A DNA stretch of 64,000 bases from Saccharolobus shibatae B12 (GTDB lineage Archaea > Thermoproteota > Thermoprotei_A > Sulfolobales > Sulfolobaceae), in assembly GCF_019175345.1 (NCBI RefSeq), contig NZ_CP077717.1, forward strand, positions 2,014,001-2,078,000. The letters run 5' to 3'. The notes below the pieces were generated by a model. The model was not told where the DNA came from. It worked only from the letters and a program-made list of their open reading frames with translations, and made no database searches. A program made the translations under genes and the position numbers. This document shows, in pieces, positions 18,132-27,647 of the stretch (position 1 is the stretch's first letter; each line of letters begins with the position of its first letter).

Positions 18132-18566
18132 ATGTCTTGGGAGAAGAGTGGAAAAGAAGGAAGCCTATTAAGATGGTATGACGTAATGGAAGCTGAAAAA
18201 TACGAGTATACAGTAGGCCCGGCGGGAGAACAGTTCTTTAACGGGCTGAAACAAGGTAAGATTGTAGGAAGTAAGTGTAGTAAGTGTGGAAGAATCTTCG
18301 TCCCTGCTAGATCCTATTGTGAACACTGTTTCGTCAAGATAGAGAATTACGTGGAAGTAAATAAGGATGAGGCTTACGTGGATTCTTATACAATAATCTA
18401 CAATGATGATGAAGGTAACAAATTAGCACAACCAGTGTTTGTTGCCCTAATTAGATTTCTCAATGTTGAAGGAGGACTGCTGTGTTACGCTGAAGGAAAT
18501 GTTAAAGTGGGGGCAAAGGCTAAAATTACGAGCTTTCAATGGCCTTTACGAGTCAAGGTTGACTGA
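18132..18566 (+). CDS. DUF35 OB-fold/zinc-ribbon protein 2
   Basis: 144 residues, begins immediately after the stop of DUF35 protein 1, with GGTGAT eight bases upstream. Zinc ribbon CSKCGRIFVPARSYCEHCF, then the OB-fold with VDSYTIIYNDDEGNKLAQPVFVALIRF. The segment GPAGEQFFNGLKQGKIVG before the ribbon parallels AGQAQSKYLLGLKEGKIYG of protein 1. Two thiolase-like and two DUF35 genes suggest a four-component complex or two parallel pairs. Its 3' end overlaps that of the convergent gene at 18553. Confidence 0.85.
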   Translation: MSWEKSGKEGSLLRWYDVMEAEKYEYTVGPAGEQFFNGLKQGKIVGSKCSKCGRIFVPARSYCEHCFVKIENYVEVNKDEAYVDSYTIIYNDDEGNKLAQPVFVALIRFLNVEGGLLCYAEGNVKVGAKAKITSFQWPLRVKVD

Positions 18567-19464
18567 TTTTTTCGAAAACATTTTCACCCTTATATATGTA
18601 TTCTGTATTCATATCCAACTCAACATTGCAAGGAATCATTCCGTATAACGTACTGCCGGATAAGAATATGCAGACATCTTCAACTCTACGCATAAGTTTA
18701 ACTGTGATATCTGAGTTTTCTCTTAAATTCAATATTTCCTTAGCACTGGCGAAACTTATCATAACATTTACAACTTTTCCGTCCTTATCCTTTATCTTGC
18801 TTATAGAAAAAACTTCTCCCAGAAGTCTCTTATTTCTTATTTTATTCTCCTCATCTAACAACAATTTCAACGCAGTATAAAGTCTAAAACTATCGGAGGA
18901 TTTCCTCTCATTTTCGCTTAGTTCACTAATTTTTAACTCGTATATATTATTGCCAAGAATTAAATTAAAAACTTCATCTCTTATTATTAAAAATGCTTCA
19001 TCATTATCTCCTTGTATAGAAACCAAGTAATTAATTAGAGCTTTTTTCATATCACTGATTTTTTCAAGAGTCTTCCCTAATTCTACTTCCTTAGTCTGAC
19101 TCTTATTAAGCTCCGATAAATAATGTTCAAATTCTTCCAATTCTTTCCATGCCAAATCGACGTTATTTTCCATCACTATTCTGCTAAGTTTATCCATTAA
19201 AAGATAATATAACTCTGGAGTGGTAGAAGTTGATTCTAACCATAAATATACGTTACTTAGACCTTCTTTTATCTTCTTAGTTTTATCATTACCAAATTTT
19301 CTCCTTGTAATTCCTATGGATAGATCTACTGCAATATCACTAGATACTTTTGCAAGTTTCTCCAAGTTATTCGCATCGATGTCAATATTCAATAACTCGC
19401 TTACTATTATTAATTTAAGAAAGTTATTTAAGAAGTTCTCTAGCATTTCATGAGTTTGAGCCAT
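18553..19464 (-). CDS. Uncharacterised helical protein
   Basis: 303 residues, soluble, mostly alpha-helical and charged over the first 210 residues, with a long amphipathic helix around LAWKELEEFEHYLSELNKSQTKEVELGK, i.e. the parts LAWKELEEFEHYL and TKEVELGKTLEKISD. The last 90 residues look like beta strands (VVNVMISFASAKEILNL, VCIFLSGSTLYGMIPCN). No family recognised. It is transcribed divergently from iorA. Its TATA region is preceded directly by AGTTTAATC, the half-site seen at other promoters of the cluster, so it may belong to the same regulon. Confidence 0.6.
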   Translation of the reverse strand: MAQTHEMLENFLNNFLKLIIVSELLNIDIDANNLEKLAKVSSDIAVDLSIGITRRKFGNDKTKKIKEGLSNVYLWLESTSTTPELYYLLMDKLSRIVMENNVDLAWKELEEFEHYLSELNKSQTKEVELGKTLEKISDMKKALINYLVSIQGDNDEAFLIIRDEVFNLILGNNIYELKISELSENERKSSDSFRLYTALKLLLDEENKIRNKRLLGEVFSISKIKDKDGKVVNVMISFASAKEILNLRENSDITVKLMRRVEDVCIFLSGSTLYGMIPCNVELDMNTEYIYKGENVFEKISQP

Positions 19465-19494
19465 ACGATATACTATACATTGATAGATTAAAAA

Positions 19495-19542
19495 GATTAA
19501 ACTACCTATGTACTAAAATAAACTTTACTTCTGAAGTTTAAT
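19495..19542. promoter_or_regulatory. Inverted GATTAAAC...GTTTAATC pair between divergent promoters
   Basis: GATTAAAC at 19495-19502 and GTTTAATC at 19535-19542 form an 8-bp inverted repeat 32 bases apart. Each arm faces outward as AGTTTAATC just before a TATA-like element: TTTTTAATC for the gene at 19464, and ATTATTAAAAT on the iorA side. The same half-site occurs before the MFS, hpaC and dioxygenase promoters. For iorA this would mean a ~30-base 5' leader. Confidence 0.42.
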
Positions 19543-19607
19543 CAAATTATTAAAATCTTGAACTTTAGAAAGCAACGCTTATTAACATTTAAACTATAAT
19601 TATAAAT

Positions 19608-21446
19608 GTGATTGAACTTTCTACAACTAAGAGAGTAATTTTGGGAAACGAGGCAATAGCTTTCGGCGCATTAAGCGCTGGAGTATCCATAGCTGCCGGT
19701 TATCCAGGCACACCCTCTACAGAAATAATAGAAACCTTAATGAAATATGGAAAAATATATACTGAATGGAGTGCTAACGAAAAAGTGGCATTTGAAACGG
19801 CTTATGGAGCGGCTATCAACGGAGCTTTTGCCCTAACTACAATGAAACATGTGGGGTTAAACGTTGCAGCTGATCCTTTAATGAGTTCATCATATACTGG
19901 AGTAGAAGGAGCGTTAGTTATAGTTTCTGCCGATGATCCTTCCATGTGGTCGTCACAAAACGAACAAGATAACAGATACTACGGTTTACATGCGTTAATC
20001 CCAGTTATAGAGCCACATGATCCACAATCTGCTCATGACTTAACCATAGAGGCCTTTAAGTTAAGCAACAAAGTTAAACACCCAGTAATTCTCAGATCAA
20101 CTACTAGGATAGGTCACATTAGGGGGCCAGTGGAACTTAAACCTCCATCTAGACCAGTCCTAGGTAAACTTATCAAAGACCCTAAACGTTACGTGTTAGT
20201 CCCAGAGAACGCTAGAAGAAATAGAGTTGAACAGTTAAAGAGATGGGAAAAAATTGAAGAGGAGGTAGAGGGTTTAAATGAGCTAATTGATAACGATAGC
20301 GAAAATCTAATAATTGCCTCGGGTATTTCATTCGGTTACGTAACTGATGCCATGAAAGAGTTGGACATTAAGGCAAATGTATTAAGGTTATCCACCCCAG
20401 TTCCTATACCTAAAAGACTGATTCTCAAGGCTGTAAGCAACTCCAAGAGGGTTCTAATAGTAGAGGAAGGTGAACCAATTGTTGAATATCAAATAAAGGA
20501 TCTCTTATATGATCAAGGGGTAAGAGTGGAATTACATGGAAAGGATCTAGTAAGTAGGGTTGGAGAGATGACATTAGATAAGGTATACTATGCCTTTAGC
20601 AAATTCTTTGGGTTAGACCTTGTAACGGAATACCTAGAAGTTCCCCAAGATGTACCACCTAGACCTCCAGCACTGTGCCCAGGATGCCCACACAGAAGTT
20701 CATTCATAGACTTAAAGAAGGCAATTACAATGGCTTCCTTTAAGCCTAATGAAACGTTCATCTCTGGTGATATTGGATGTTATACATTAGGATTGTTACC
20801 GCCTTTTGACGCTCAAGACTCTTCTACCGATATGGGTTCTAGTATTGGAATTGCCAATGGCGTTTATAGGGCAACTGGGAATATTCCGATAGCAGTTATT
20901 GGGGATTCTACCTTCTTCCACAGTGGGATTTCAGCACTTGCAAATGCCGTCTATAATCAAACTCCTATGCTCGTGCTTGTCTTAGATAATAGGTCTACTG
21001 CGATGACCGGACAGCAGCCAAGTCCATCAAAGGGAATAGATATAGGAGAGGTTGCTAAGGGTTTGGGAGTAAAGTATGTAAAGTACGTTGATCCTTTTGA
21101 CGTTAATTCTTCAATAAAGGAATTATCAAATGCATTAAAGTGGGTTAGGGAAAATAGGCAACCAGCAGTTGTCATAGCTAAAAGAGCTTGTGCGTTGTTA
21201 GTTATGGATAACGTAGAGGAGAACAATCTACCAAAGGCCATAGTTGATCTAGAGAAATGTACCGGCTGTAGTATATGCTATGACTACTTTACATGTCCAG
21301 CAATAATTCCTAGAAAGGATAAGAAGGCTGAGATAGATAATTATACGTGCATAGGCTGTGGGGCCTGTATACCAGTTTGCCCATTTAAGGCAATATCCTT
21401 AAAGGGTAACAAACCAGAAAAATGGGACGAATTATGGCTAGGGTAA
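19608..21446 (+). CDS. iorA: Indolepyruvate:ferredoxin oxidoreductase-like alpha subunit
   Basis: 612 residues from a GTG. The N-terminal pyruvate-ferredoxin-oxidoreductase alpha-like domain ([16 protein letters not shown]) is followed by a TPP-binding domain with GDIGCYTLG and the downstream SSIGIANG. Two ferredoxin clusters close the protein: [14 protein letters not shown] and [12 protein letters not shown]. The domain order and length match IorA, which decarboxylates aryl-2-oxoacids from Trp, Phe and Tyr to aryl-acetyl-CoA, reducing ferredoxin. The exact 2-oxoacid is not fixed by sequence. iorB follows with an overlap. An AGTTTAATC site lies upstream. Confidence 0.9.
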   Translation: MIELSTTKRVILGNEAIAFGALSAGVSIAAGYPGTPSTEIIETLMKYGKIYTEWSANEKVAFETAYGAAINGAFALTTMKHVGLNVAADPLMSSSYTGVEGALVIVSADDPSMWSSQNEQDNRYYGLHALIPVIEPHDPQSAHDLTIEAFKLSNKVKHPVILRSTTRIGHIRGPVELKPPSRPVLGKLIKDPKRYVLVPENARRNRVEQLKRWEKIEEEVEGLNELIDNDSENLIIASGISFGYVTDAMKELDIKANVLRLSTPVPIPKRLILKAVSNSKRVLIVEEGEPIVEYQIKDLLYDQGVRVELHGKDLVSRVGEMTLDKVYYAFSKFFGLDLVTEYLEVPQDVPPRPPALCPGCPHRSSFIDLKKAITMASFKPNETFISGDIGCYTLGLLPPFDAQDSSTDMGSSIGIANGVYRATGNIPIAVIGDSTFFHSGISALANAVYNQTPMLVLVLDNRSTAMTGQQPSPSKGIDIGEVAKGLGVKYVKYVDPFDVNSSIKELSNALKWVRENRQPAVVIAKRACALLVMDNVEENNLPKAIVDLEKCTGCSICYDYFTCPAIIPRKDKKAEIDNYTCIGCGACIPVCPFKAISLKGNKPEKWDELWLG

Positions 21447-22018
21447 ACATCTTAATAGCCGGTGTGGGAGGCCAAGGTATAATAACTGCTGGTAAGATGA
21501 TAGCCGAGGCTGGAAACTATTCAAATACTAAGGTCTTAATAGCAGAAACCCATGGTTTAGCGCAGAGAGGCGGAGGAGTTAACATTCACGTAAGGATAGG
21601 CGACGTTAACTCTCCACTAATACCATTAGGAAAGGCTGACTACCTAGTTGGCTTAGAGGCTACTGAGGTTTTAAGAAACTTAAACTACGCTTCAAGAAAA
21701 CATACTACTATCATTATAAATAACTACGTAGTAAGGCCAGTTTTACCTAAAGTTAGGCTACTTAGTTTGCAAGAGGTTCTCGATAAATTAAAAGGATGCA
21801 AAGTTTACGTAATTGACGCTAATCAAATAGCCATAAATGCTGGAAATATTAAGGCTGCAAATGCTGCAATCCTAGGGTTTTTATACTCACTGGGAGCATT
21901 TGAGGGGTTGATAAGCGAGGAATCTTTCATCAAAGCCTTAAAATACGAGAGCAATATAAAAGCGTTTAAAATTGCCCAAGTTATAAAAATTAATGGGATA
22001 GATATTAATGGCATTTAA
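21434..22018 (+). CDS. iorB: Indolepyruvate:ferredoxin oxidoreductase-like beta subunit
   Basis: About 194 residues from the ATG at 21434, 13 bases inside the end of iorA; a start at 21422 is possible. It contains [23 protein letters not shown], the signature of the gamma-type domain of 2-oxoacid:ferredoxin oxidoreductases, and [19 protein letters not shown]. It completes the IorAB heterodimer. Its stop overlaps the start of the CoA ligase gene at 22008 by 11 bases, so the three products are made together. Confidence 0.9.
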   Translation: MARVNILIAGVGGQGIITAGKMIAEAGNYSNTKVLIAETHGLAQRGGGVNIHVRIGDVNSPLIPLGKADYLVGLEATEVLRNLNYASRKHTTIIINNYVVRPVLPKVRLLSLQEVLDKLKGCKVYVIDANQIAINAGNIKAANAAILGFLYSLGAFEGLISEESFIKALKYESNIKAFKIAQVIKINGIDINGI

Positions 22019-23828
22019 TCCAGATAAGGAATGGATAGAAAATAGCAATGTATACAAGTTCATGGTTGAAAAGAACCTTGACAAACTAGAACACTTCATT
22101 AAGTACACATATGAGAATCCAGAATTTTGGGATGAGTTTATAAGGTTAATTAATGTGAAATTTCAAGAACCTTACACTAAGGTTTTAGATTTAAGTAGGG
22201 GAAAACAATGGCCCCAATGGTTCATAGGGGGAAAGTTAAACATTGGTGATCAATTACGCGATAGTTCTGATGTGTTTATTAAGTGGATGGATGAGAGCTT
22301 CAACACTAGAACGGTAACTTATTCTCAAATACTAAATGAGAGCAAGTCGATTGCAAGTTGGTTAAAGGAAATAGGTTTGAAGAAAGGAGATAGGGTTGCT
22401 ATTTACATGCCGATGATCCCGGAAATAGTATCGGTAATGTTAGGTGCAGTTAGAGCAGGGATGATACTCGTACCTCTATTTTCTGGGTTTGGTCCAGAGC
22501 CAATAAGAGTTAGAATAGAGGATAGTGAGGCTAAAGTAATCTTCACTGTTGATAAGAGTATTAGAAGAGGAAAAGAAGTTGACATGTTGAAAAATCTGGA
22601 AGGACTGAACATAACTAAAGTAGTACTAAATAGGGGAGGAACTAGAGGTGATTTTTATGACTATAAGGATGTAATAAGAACTGGTGGAGACTATGTAGAA
22701 AATACTGGTACTGAAGACCCAATGATGATAATTTACACTTCTGGAACTACGGGGAAACCCAAGGGATGTGTTCATACTCACGATGGATTTCCCATAAAGG
22801 CTTCTGCTGATATTTACTTTCAGTTCGATCTGAAAAAAGATGAGACCTTAATGTGGGTTACTGACATGGGGTGGATGATGGGACCGTGGATGGTATTTGG
22901 ATCACTCTTACTAGATGCTAAAATGGGGATGATTGAAGGATATACGGGTGGGGAAGTGCTACAGAAATTCGTTGAAGATATGAAAGTTGATGTTTTAGGA
23001 GTCTCAGCTAGTCTGGTTAGAGCGTTAAGAAGTCAAGGTGAAGTTAAACTAAACGTTAGGCTAACAGGAAATACTGGAGAACCCATTGATCCGGAAAGTT
23101 GGTATTGGTTATTTAATGCCAGTGGAAAAAATCCTATAATAAACTATTCTGGAGGTACTGAAATCTCTGGAGGTATTTTAGGGAATTACGTTATAAAGAA
23201 GATAAAGCCTTCATCGTTCAATGGTCCTTCCCCGGGGATTAACGCCTCAGTATTCAATGAGGAGGGGAAAGAAGCTCCACCAAATGTTGAGGGGGAATTG
23301 GTTATATTGAGTGTTTGGCCAGGTATGACTAGAGGGTTTTGGAGGAATCCAGAGAGGTATATTGAGACTTACTGGTCAGTTTGGAAGGATGTATGGGTTC
23401 ATGGAGATTTGGCTTATAGAGATGAAGAAGGGTACTTTTACATTGTTGGTAGAAGTGATGATACGATAAAGGTTGCAGGAAAGAGAGTAGGTCCAGCCGA
23501 AATCGAAAGCGTATTAAACTCATTTCCAAATGTAGTTGAATCAGCATGTGTCGGAGTTCCAGATCCAATGAAGGGAGAGAAAATAGTCTGTTTCGTAGTG
23601 TCAAAGCTTAGCGGGATTGAAAAGGACTTGATAAGATACACAGAGGATAAACTAGGTAAGGCATTTGCGCCAGCAGAAATAAAGATCGTTAAGGAGTTAC
23701 CTAAAACCAGAAATGCGAAAATAATGAGAAGACTAATAAGGGCAATATACTTAAATAAACCCTTAGGGGATACCTCTTCTCTAGAAAATCCATCGGCTTT
23801 AGAGGAAATAAAGAGAGCAATCGGTTAA
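22008..23828 (+). CDS. Acyl/aryl-CoA synthetase (AMP-forming), co-transcribed with iorAB
   Basis: 606 residues with P-loop [21 protein letters not shown], the A5 region [12 protein letters not shown], the hinge [39 protein letters not shown] (parts [29 protein letters not shown]) and the C-terminal [14 protein letters not shown] lysine. It belongs to the acetyl/propionyl-CoA synthetase branch. The start overlaps iorB. It either activates the aryl or short-chain acid from the same pathway or salvages acid lost from the IorAB thioester. About one third identical by eye to the synthetase at 12154. Confidence 0.88.
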   Translation: MAFNPDKEWIENSNVYKFMVEKNLDKLEHFIKYTYENPEFWDEFIRLINVKFQEPYTKVLDLSRGKQWPQWFIGGKLNIGDQLRDSSDVFIKWMDESFNTRTVTYSQILNESKSIASWLKEIGLKKGDRVAIYMPMIPEIVSVMLGAVRAGMILVPLFSGFGPEPIRVRIEDSEAKVIFTVDKSIRRGKEVDMLKNLEGLNITKVVLNRGGTRGDFYDYKDVIRTGGDYVENTGTEDPMMIIYTSGTTGKPKGCVHTHDGFPIKASADIYFQFDLKKDETLMWVTDMGWMMGPWMVFGSLLLDAKMGMIEGYTGGEVLQKFVEDMKVDVLGVSASLVRALRSQGEVKLNVRLTGNTGEPIDPESWYWLFNASGKNPIINYSGGTEISGGILGNYVIKKIKPSSFNGPSPGINASVFNEEGKEAPPNVEGELVILSVWPGMTRGFWRNPERYIETYWSVWKDVWVHGDLAYRDEEGYFYIVGRSDDTIKVAGKRVGPAEIESVLNSFPNVVESACVGVPDPMKGEKIVCFVVSKLSGIEKDLIRYTEDKLGKAFAPAEIKIVKELPKTRNAKIMRRLIRAIYLNKPLGDTSSLENPSALEEIKRAIG

Positions 23829-24286
23829 CTGATCTCTTCCGCTTTTATTTGCTTTAACGCCTTAAGAGCCTCATTAACGTGATTGGCTGGATTAGTTTGT
23901 GAATTATAAATATGCCTTATCATTCCCTTTTTATCAATAACGAATGTAACCCTTGCTGGTAATATGAACCCCTTAGCGCCATAAAGTTCCCTGATTTTCT
24001 TATCTGGATCGCTAACTAGGATAAAGGGTAACTTGTATTTTTCTTTAAATTTCTTGTGAGAGTCAACATCATCTGAACTAACTCCTATTACCACAACATC
24101 GTAATCCTTGAGGAGATTCCAGTTATCCCTAAAAGCGCAAGCTTCCCTTGTACAGCCAGGCGTATCATCTTTAGGGTAGAAATAAAGGACTACGTTATGT
24201 TTCCCTATGTAATCGGATAGGGAAATCTTCTCACCATTATCCGCTATTCCCTCAAAAAGAGGTGCCTTATCTCCGACTTTAACCAT
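23825..24286 (-). CDS. bcp1: Peroxiredoxin Bcp1 (PrxQ type)
   Basis: 153 residues of the Bcp/PrxQ family. The peroxidatic cysteine is Cys45 in [14 protein letters not shown], with the resolving Cys50 five residues later, matching what is known of Sulfolobus Bcp1. It reduces H2O2 and organic peroxides. It is monocistronic and convergent with the CoA ligase gene, overlapping by four bases. Peroxide defence would suit a neighbourhood of flavin oxygenases, but the link is only positional. Confidence 0.9.
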   Translation of the reverse strand: MVKVGDKAPLFEGIADNGEKISLSDYIGKHNVVLYFYPKDDTPGCTREACAFRDNWNLLKDYDVVVIGVSSDDVDSHKKFKEKYKLPFILVSDPDKKIRELYGAKGFILPARVTFVIDKKGMIRHIYNSQTNPANHVNEALKALKQIKAEEIS

Positions 24287-24366
24287 AAATTAGATATATC
24301 TAATTGCGGTAAAAAGATTATCTTATAAATTTTTCTAATTTTACACAGTTCGATAAACAATTTCAC

Positions 24367-24525
24367 TTAGAGATTAACTCTTATGTCCAACTCACTTAAT
24401 TCAAGTTTTACTCTTTCATGAACTTTCTTGGCTCTTTCCAATTCAAACCCATTAATTGTAATTGAGTCCAGAATTACATCACCCAGTTCATGGTTTTGCA
24501 AGAGTTTTCTAAATCTAAATGGCAA
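24367..24525 (-). pseudogene. Short ORF or gene remnant, function unknown
   Basis: In the 340-base gap between bcp1 and the metallo-beta-lactamase gene the minus strand is open for 52 codons from a TTG: LPFRFRKLLQNHELGDVILD, then ITINGFELERAKKVHERV and a stop. The frame remains open further upstream (to about 24590) with no ATG or GTG. Codon use looks protein-like and the product would be a small alpha/beta fragment. It is either a small protein with a TTG start or the tail of a gene that lost its 5' end. Confidence 0.35.
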
Positions 24526-24630
24526 TTTACCCTTTATTACAAGGAGGAGAGGAAATGATACCGGGCCGGTAAAAGTACTGTTATAAGTATAATTTAAAAA
24601 TATTTCTAATGATTTTTAAATATTTTCCTC

Positions 24631-25374
24631 TTAAATTACACCTTCTAAATTCTTCCTTATATACTCATCAAACTCTTTGGGTTTAGACATTTTAACTTCT
24701 CTAACTCTATTTATGAACTCATCTTTCTCGTTTATTCTAAATAAAGTATTGAATCTCTTTTCAAAGCCTATTGTGGAACTAGGTTTTCCACTTATCCCAA
24801 CACCACATACTGAACCGGCAGTATGTGTTGGGTAAATTTCAACATAATCTGGCAATACTTTCAACTTGGCTAGACTATAGTATAAATTCTCCTCCGCACT
24901 TTCCCCACCTATATCAATTCTTCCAACACCTCCTACGAACAAAGTATCCCCAGTTAATACAGCCCACGGTTCATTCCAACTCTCATCCCTTCTTTTATCA
25001 TATATTAGAACTGAAATACTATCTGGAGTATGTCCAGGGGTATGGATTACCTTTATCTTCACATTTCCTGCCTTTATCTCCTCTCCATCCTTAATCCTCT
25101 CCACCTTAAATTTGACCTGTGATTCCTCATGATAGTAAATGTTAGCGTTAGTTAATGCTTGCAATTTCTTCACACCAGATAAGTGATCAGCGTGAGTGTG
25201 TGTATCTATTATATAAGTTATCTTCATATCGCCTAAATCTTGGGCTAATCTAATTATTTCATCTACCATTTCATACTTAGGATCTACTACAAACAATTCT
25301 CCAGCTTGAGTACAGCCAAAGATGTAAGTAGCGCAACCACCATTTTTGCTTATAATTTGCCTGAATATCATCAT
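24631..25374 (-). CDS. Metallo-beta-lactamase-fold hydrolase, ETHE1/persulfide-dioxygenase-like
   Basis: 247 residues. The metal-binding set is complete: THTHADHLSG (HxHxDH), HTPGHTPDS, TGDTLFVGGVGR and a late His in IYPTHTAGS. The N-terminus FRQIISKNGGCATYIFG and the GDTLF...R pattern are those of the ETHE1/glyoxalase-II-like group, which oxidises glutathione or other persulfides with one mononuclear iron. The physiological persulfide carrier in this organism is unknown. The TrmB-like regulator gene ends 30 bases upstream, so the two may form an operon. Confidence 0.82.
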   Translation of the reverse strand: MMIFRQIISKNGGCATYIFGCTQAGELFVVDPKYEMVDEIIRLAQDLGDMKITYIIDTHTHADHLSGVKKLQALTNANIYYHEESQVKFKVERIKDGEEIKAGNVKIKVIHTPGHTPDSISVLIYDKRRDESWNEPWAVLTGDTLFVGGVGRIDIGGESAEENLYYSLAKLKVLPDYVEIYPTHTAGSVCGVGISGKPSSTIGFEKRFNTLFRINEKDEFINRVREVKMSKPKEFDEYIRKNLEGVI

Positions 25375-25404
25375 TTACTTTTTTAAAAGTATCAAATATA
25401 AGAG

Positions 25405-26079
25405 TTATTCACTCTTATAAGTTAATAACTCGAAATGCTCTTCTGCTTGAAGTACACATCCTCTACATGAATCTACAACAATCTCATCTTCATCATTGAA
25501 AGTAACCAATACTGAATCATCAAATATAATAAATTTCGATTTGATATGTTCAGTGTATTTAATCTCAGCATTATTCAGACTTAAATTATTGGAAGAAGTT
25601 ATCAAAGTTAAATTACCCTTGTACTGCTTAAGAACCTTGATCAACCATTCCGGCAAATTATCCCAGACTACCTTCATCTTGTTACTTTTCTCTGCGAATT
25701 CCTTTATTATCCTTATTACAGTCTTTTTACCCTTAATGTGCAAACTACGATCAACTTCTCCTTTTCGCTTTTCTTTCCAAAACGAGATAACATTACCTAT
25801 TGCATAATCTAACTCGTTGACGATCTTATCCTTATACACCTTTAAGGATATTGACGGATCTATTAGTTTGACCTTTTTCGGCCTTCCTTCAATTACCCTA
25901 ACCAAACCCTTATCTTCTAAGGACTTTACAACTTCGTAAACTTTCTGATAAGGTATTTGAGCCTTCTCTGAAAGCCTTTTCATCGTGGAATTGCAAAGAT
26001 CTAATAATGTTAGGTAAACTTTAGCCTCATACACCGAAAACCCTAACTTTCTCAAATTGATTTCTAATTCACTATCCAC
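25405..26079 (-). CDS. TrmB-family transcriptional regulator
   Basis: 224 residues from a GTG. The N-terminal winged helix is typical of TrmB: LGFSVYEAKVYLTLLDL, MKRLSEKAQIPYQKVYEVV and SLEDKGLVRVIEGRPKKV. The rest is a TrmB/PLD-like sensing region without obvious sugar-binding motifs. It lies between an MFS transporter gene (divergent, 43 bases away) and the persulfide dioxygenase-like gene (same strand), and could control both. Confidence 0.8.
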   Translation of the reverse strand: MDSELEINLRKLGFSVYEAKVYLTLLDLCNSTMKRLSEKAQIPYQKVYEVVKSLEDKGLVRVIEGRPKKVKLIDPSISLKVYKDKIVNELDYAIGNVISFWKEKRKGEVDRSLHIKGKKTVIRIIKEFAEKSNKMKVVWDNLPEWLIKVLKQYKGNLTLITSSNNLSLNNAEIKYTEHIKSKFIIFDDSVLVTFNDEDEIVVDSCRGCVLQAEEHFELLTYKSE

Positions 26080-26122
26080 AGTGAATAATCCTTTTTATTA
26101 CTTTTAAATCTTAGTACTTATA

Positions 26123-27223
26123 ATGAATAAGCAATTTATCATGTTTACAATATTAGTCTTTTTCACAGGATTATATTTAGGAATTCTAAGAATAGCCATT
26201 CCGGTATTTGAGAAGCAATTAAACATTGCAATAACACTTAGCTTATTATTACCCTTGGTAGCCTTTGGGTTTGTAAAAGGAGCGTTTAACTTTTTCGCTG
26301 GGAAACTCTCTGATGACTTGGGAAGAAAAAGAGTACTCATAATAGGCTGGATAGTTGCGTTGATGACAGTCCCCTTGTTTCTCTCGGTTAACATATATAC
26401 TGTGATCATAATTTCGATTTTACTTGCAATAAATCAAGCTTTTACGTGGACTACTACTGTAACTTCACAAATAGACATTAGCGGTAAATTGAGGGCGGGA
26501 TTAGCTACTGGAATTAATGAAATGTCAGGGTATCTAGGAGTCTCCTTTGGAAGTCTCTTTGCCAGCTATCTATTTAATGTAAGTTACATCTTAATTAGTA
26601 TAATCTGCTTAATAGCGTTAATTTCGTCATTTACTGTAATGGAGACTAAGAAACTAATTACAATTAATAATGGTTCTCTAAAGGAGGATAATAATCGTGT
26701 AAATTATTTTTCTATAACTAAAATAAGTATTGCAGGACACCTGGAGAAGTTCGTAGATTCTTCTTTCTTTATCCTCATACCAACATTCCTATTATTACAA
26801 CACTACACCCTATTTTTGATAGGAATTACCGTATCTAGTTACACGTTCACCTGGTCACTTTCGCAACCACTATTTGGGTACTTGGCTGATATATATAACA
26901 GGAGAAGAGAAATACTCGTAATAGGGTTTTTATTAATGTTTATAGGTTTTATAAAATATTCAGATTTTCCCATCTTATTTTCAATATTGGAGGGGATTGG
27001 AATGGGTATGGTATATCCCAACTTAATAGCCTTTGTTAACGATAAGGTCAACGAGAGTGTAAGGGGAAAAGCGTTAGGTTACTATAGGTTATATAGAGAT
27101 AGTGGCTATGGTGTGGCGGGCTTATTACTACCGTTACTTTATTCGTTTTATGGATACGAGTATACTTTATTGATAGTAGGAATATTGCAAGTTGTAGCTC
27201 TCTTACTAATAGCAAGATCTTAA
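26123..27223 (+). CDS. MFS transporter
   Basis: 366 residues with 11-12 hydrophobic segments. MFS motif A appears as GKLSDDLGRKRVLIIG after helix 2 and GYLADIYNRRREILVIG in the second half. Length is at the short end for the superfamily. The substrate cannot be predicted. Divergent from the TrmB-type regulator, with a 43-base gap holding both promoters. Downstream comes transposon debris. Confidence 0.83.
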   Translation: MNKQFIMFTILVFFTGLYLGILRIAIPVFEKQLNIAITLSLLLPLVAFGFVKGAFNFFAGKLSDDLGRKRVLIIGWIVALMTVPLFLSVNIYTVIIISILLAINQAFTWTTTVTSQIDISGKLRAGLATGINEMSGYLGVSFGSLFASYLFNVSYILISIICLIALISSFTVMETKKLITINNGSLKEDNNRVNYFSITKISIAGHLEKFVDSSFFILIPTFLLLQHYTLFLIGITVSSYTFTWSLSQPLFGYLADIYNRRREILVIGFLLMFIGFIKYSDFPILFSILEGIGMGMVYPNLIAFVNDKVNESVRGKALGYYRLYRDSGYGVAGLLLPLLYSFYGYEYTLLIVGILQVVALLLIARS

Positions 27224-27290
27224 TCTCTCATATCCACAAATAGATTTACATTATATAGCAAGGGAACAAACCCTTAAACCTAACTAGGAT

Positions 27291-27350
27291 CCGTGAATCG
27301 CCGTCGCTAACAGTTTTCGATAAACCGTAAAGTTTATATTATTTTATATG
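27291..27350. repeat. Short dispersed repeat, IS-end-like (copy 2)
   Basis: Matches 3015-3077 around CCGTCGCTAACAGTTTTCGA and TAAAGTT. It lies at the edge of the transposase relic that follows. Confidence 0.5.
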
Positions 27351-27369
27351 TAAAGTATTTTTTAGAAAG

Positions 27370-27640
27370 CTTGCTACCAGATGTGGATGGGCTTCCCGAA
27401 AGGTAGCAAGATATTATACAAGATGTGCGGGCGTTCAGTAATAAACCTATACAGGTTGAGGGAAAAGGTTTTGAATTCCAATGGTATTGAGAACTCTACA
27501 GAGTACTTAACGTACCTCTAGATGCCGTGTTTATGCTACGTTATCCAAAATGTTTAAAACAGAAATTCATGAGCAATGTCAATAAAAACTATGATTGGAC
27601 AACAATATGCCAAATAGAATTAAAGGGCTATCTATTAGTT
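27370..27640 (+). pseudogene. Decayed transposase fragment
   Basis: Two stretches of recognisable transposase reading frame broken by stops: CGWASRKVARYYTRCAGVQ, an HTH-like opening near 27379, and RYPKCLKQKFMSNVNKNYDW followed by TTICQIELKGYL near 27540-27635. The second stretch recurs at 47398-47480 as LKQKLMSRVNKNYN..ITLCQIEL. The element family was not identified. The 424-base gap 27224-27647 contains nothing else convincing. Confidence 0.5.
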
Positions 27641-27647
27641 ATATTAT

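Noticed and set aside
23329-23641. Minus-strand ORFs inside the iorAB-linked CoA ligase
   Set aside because: They are shadows of the ligase hinge region, with no independent start signal.
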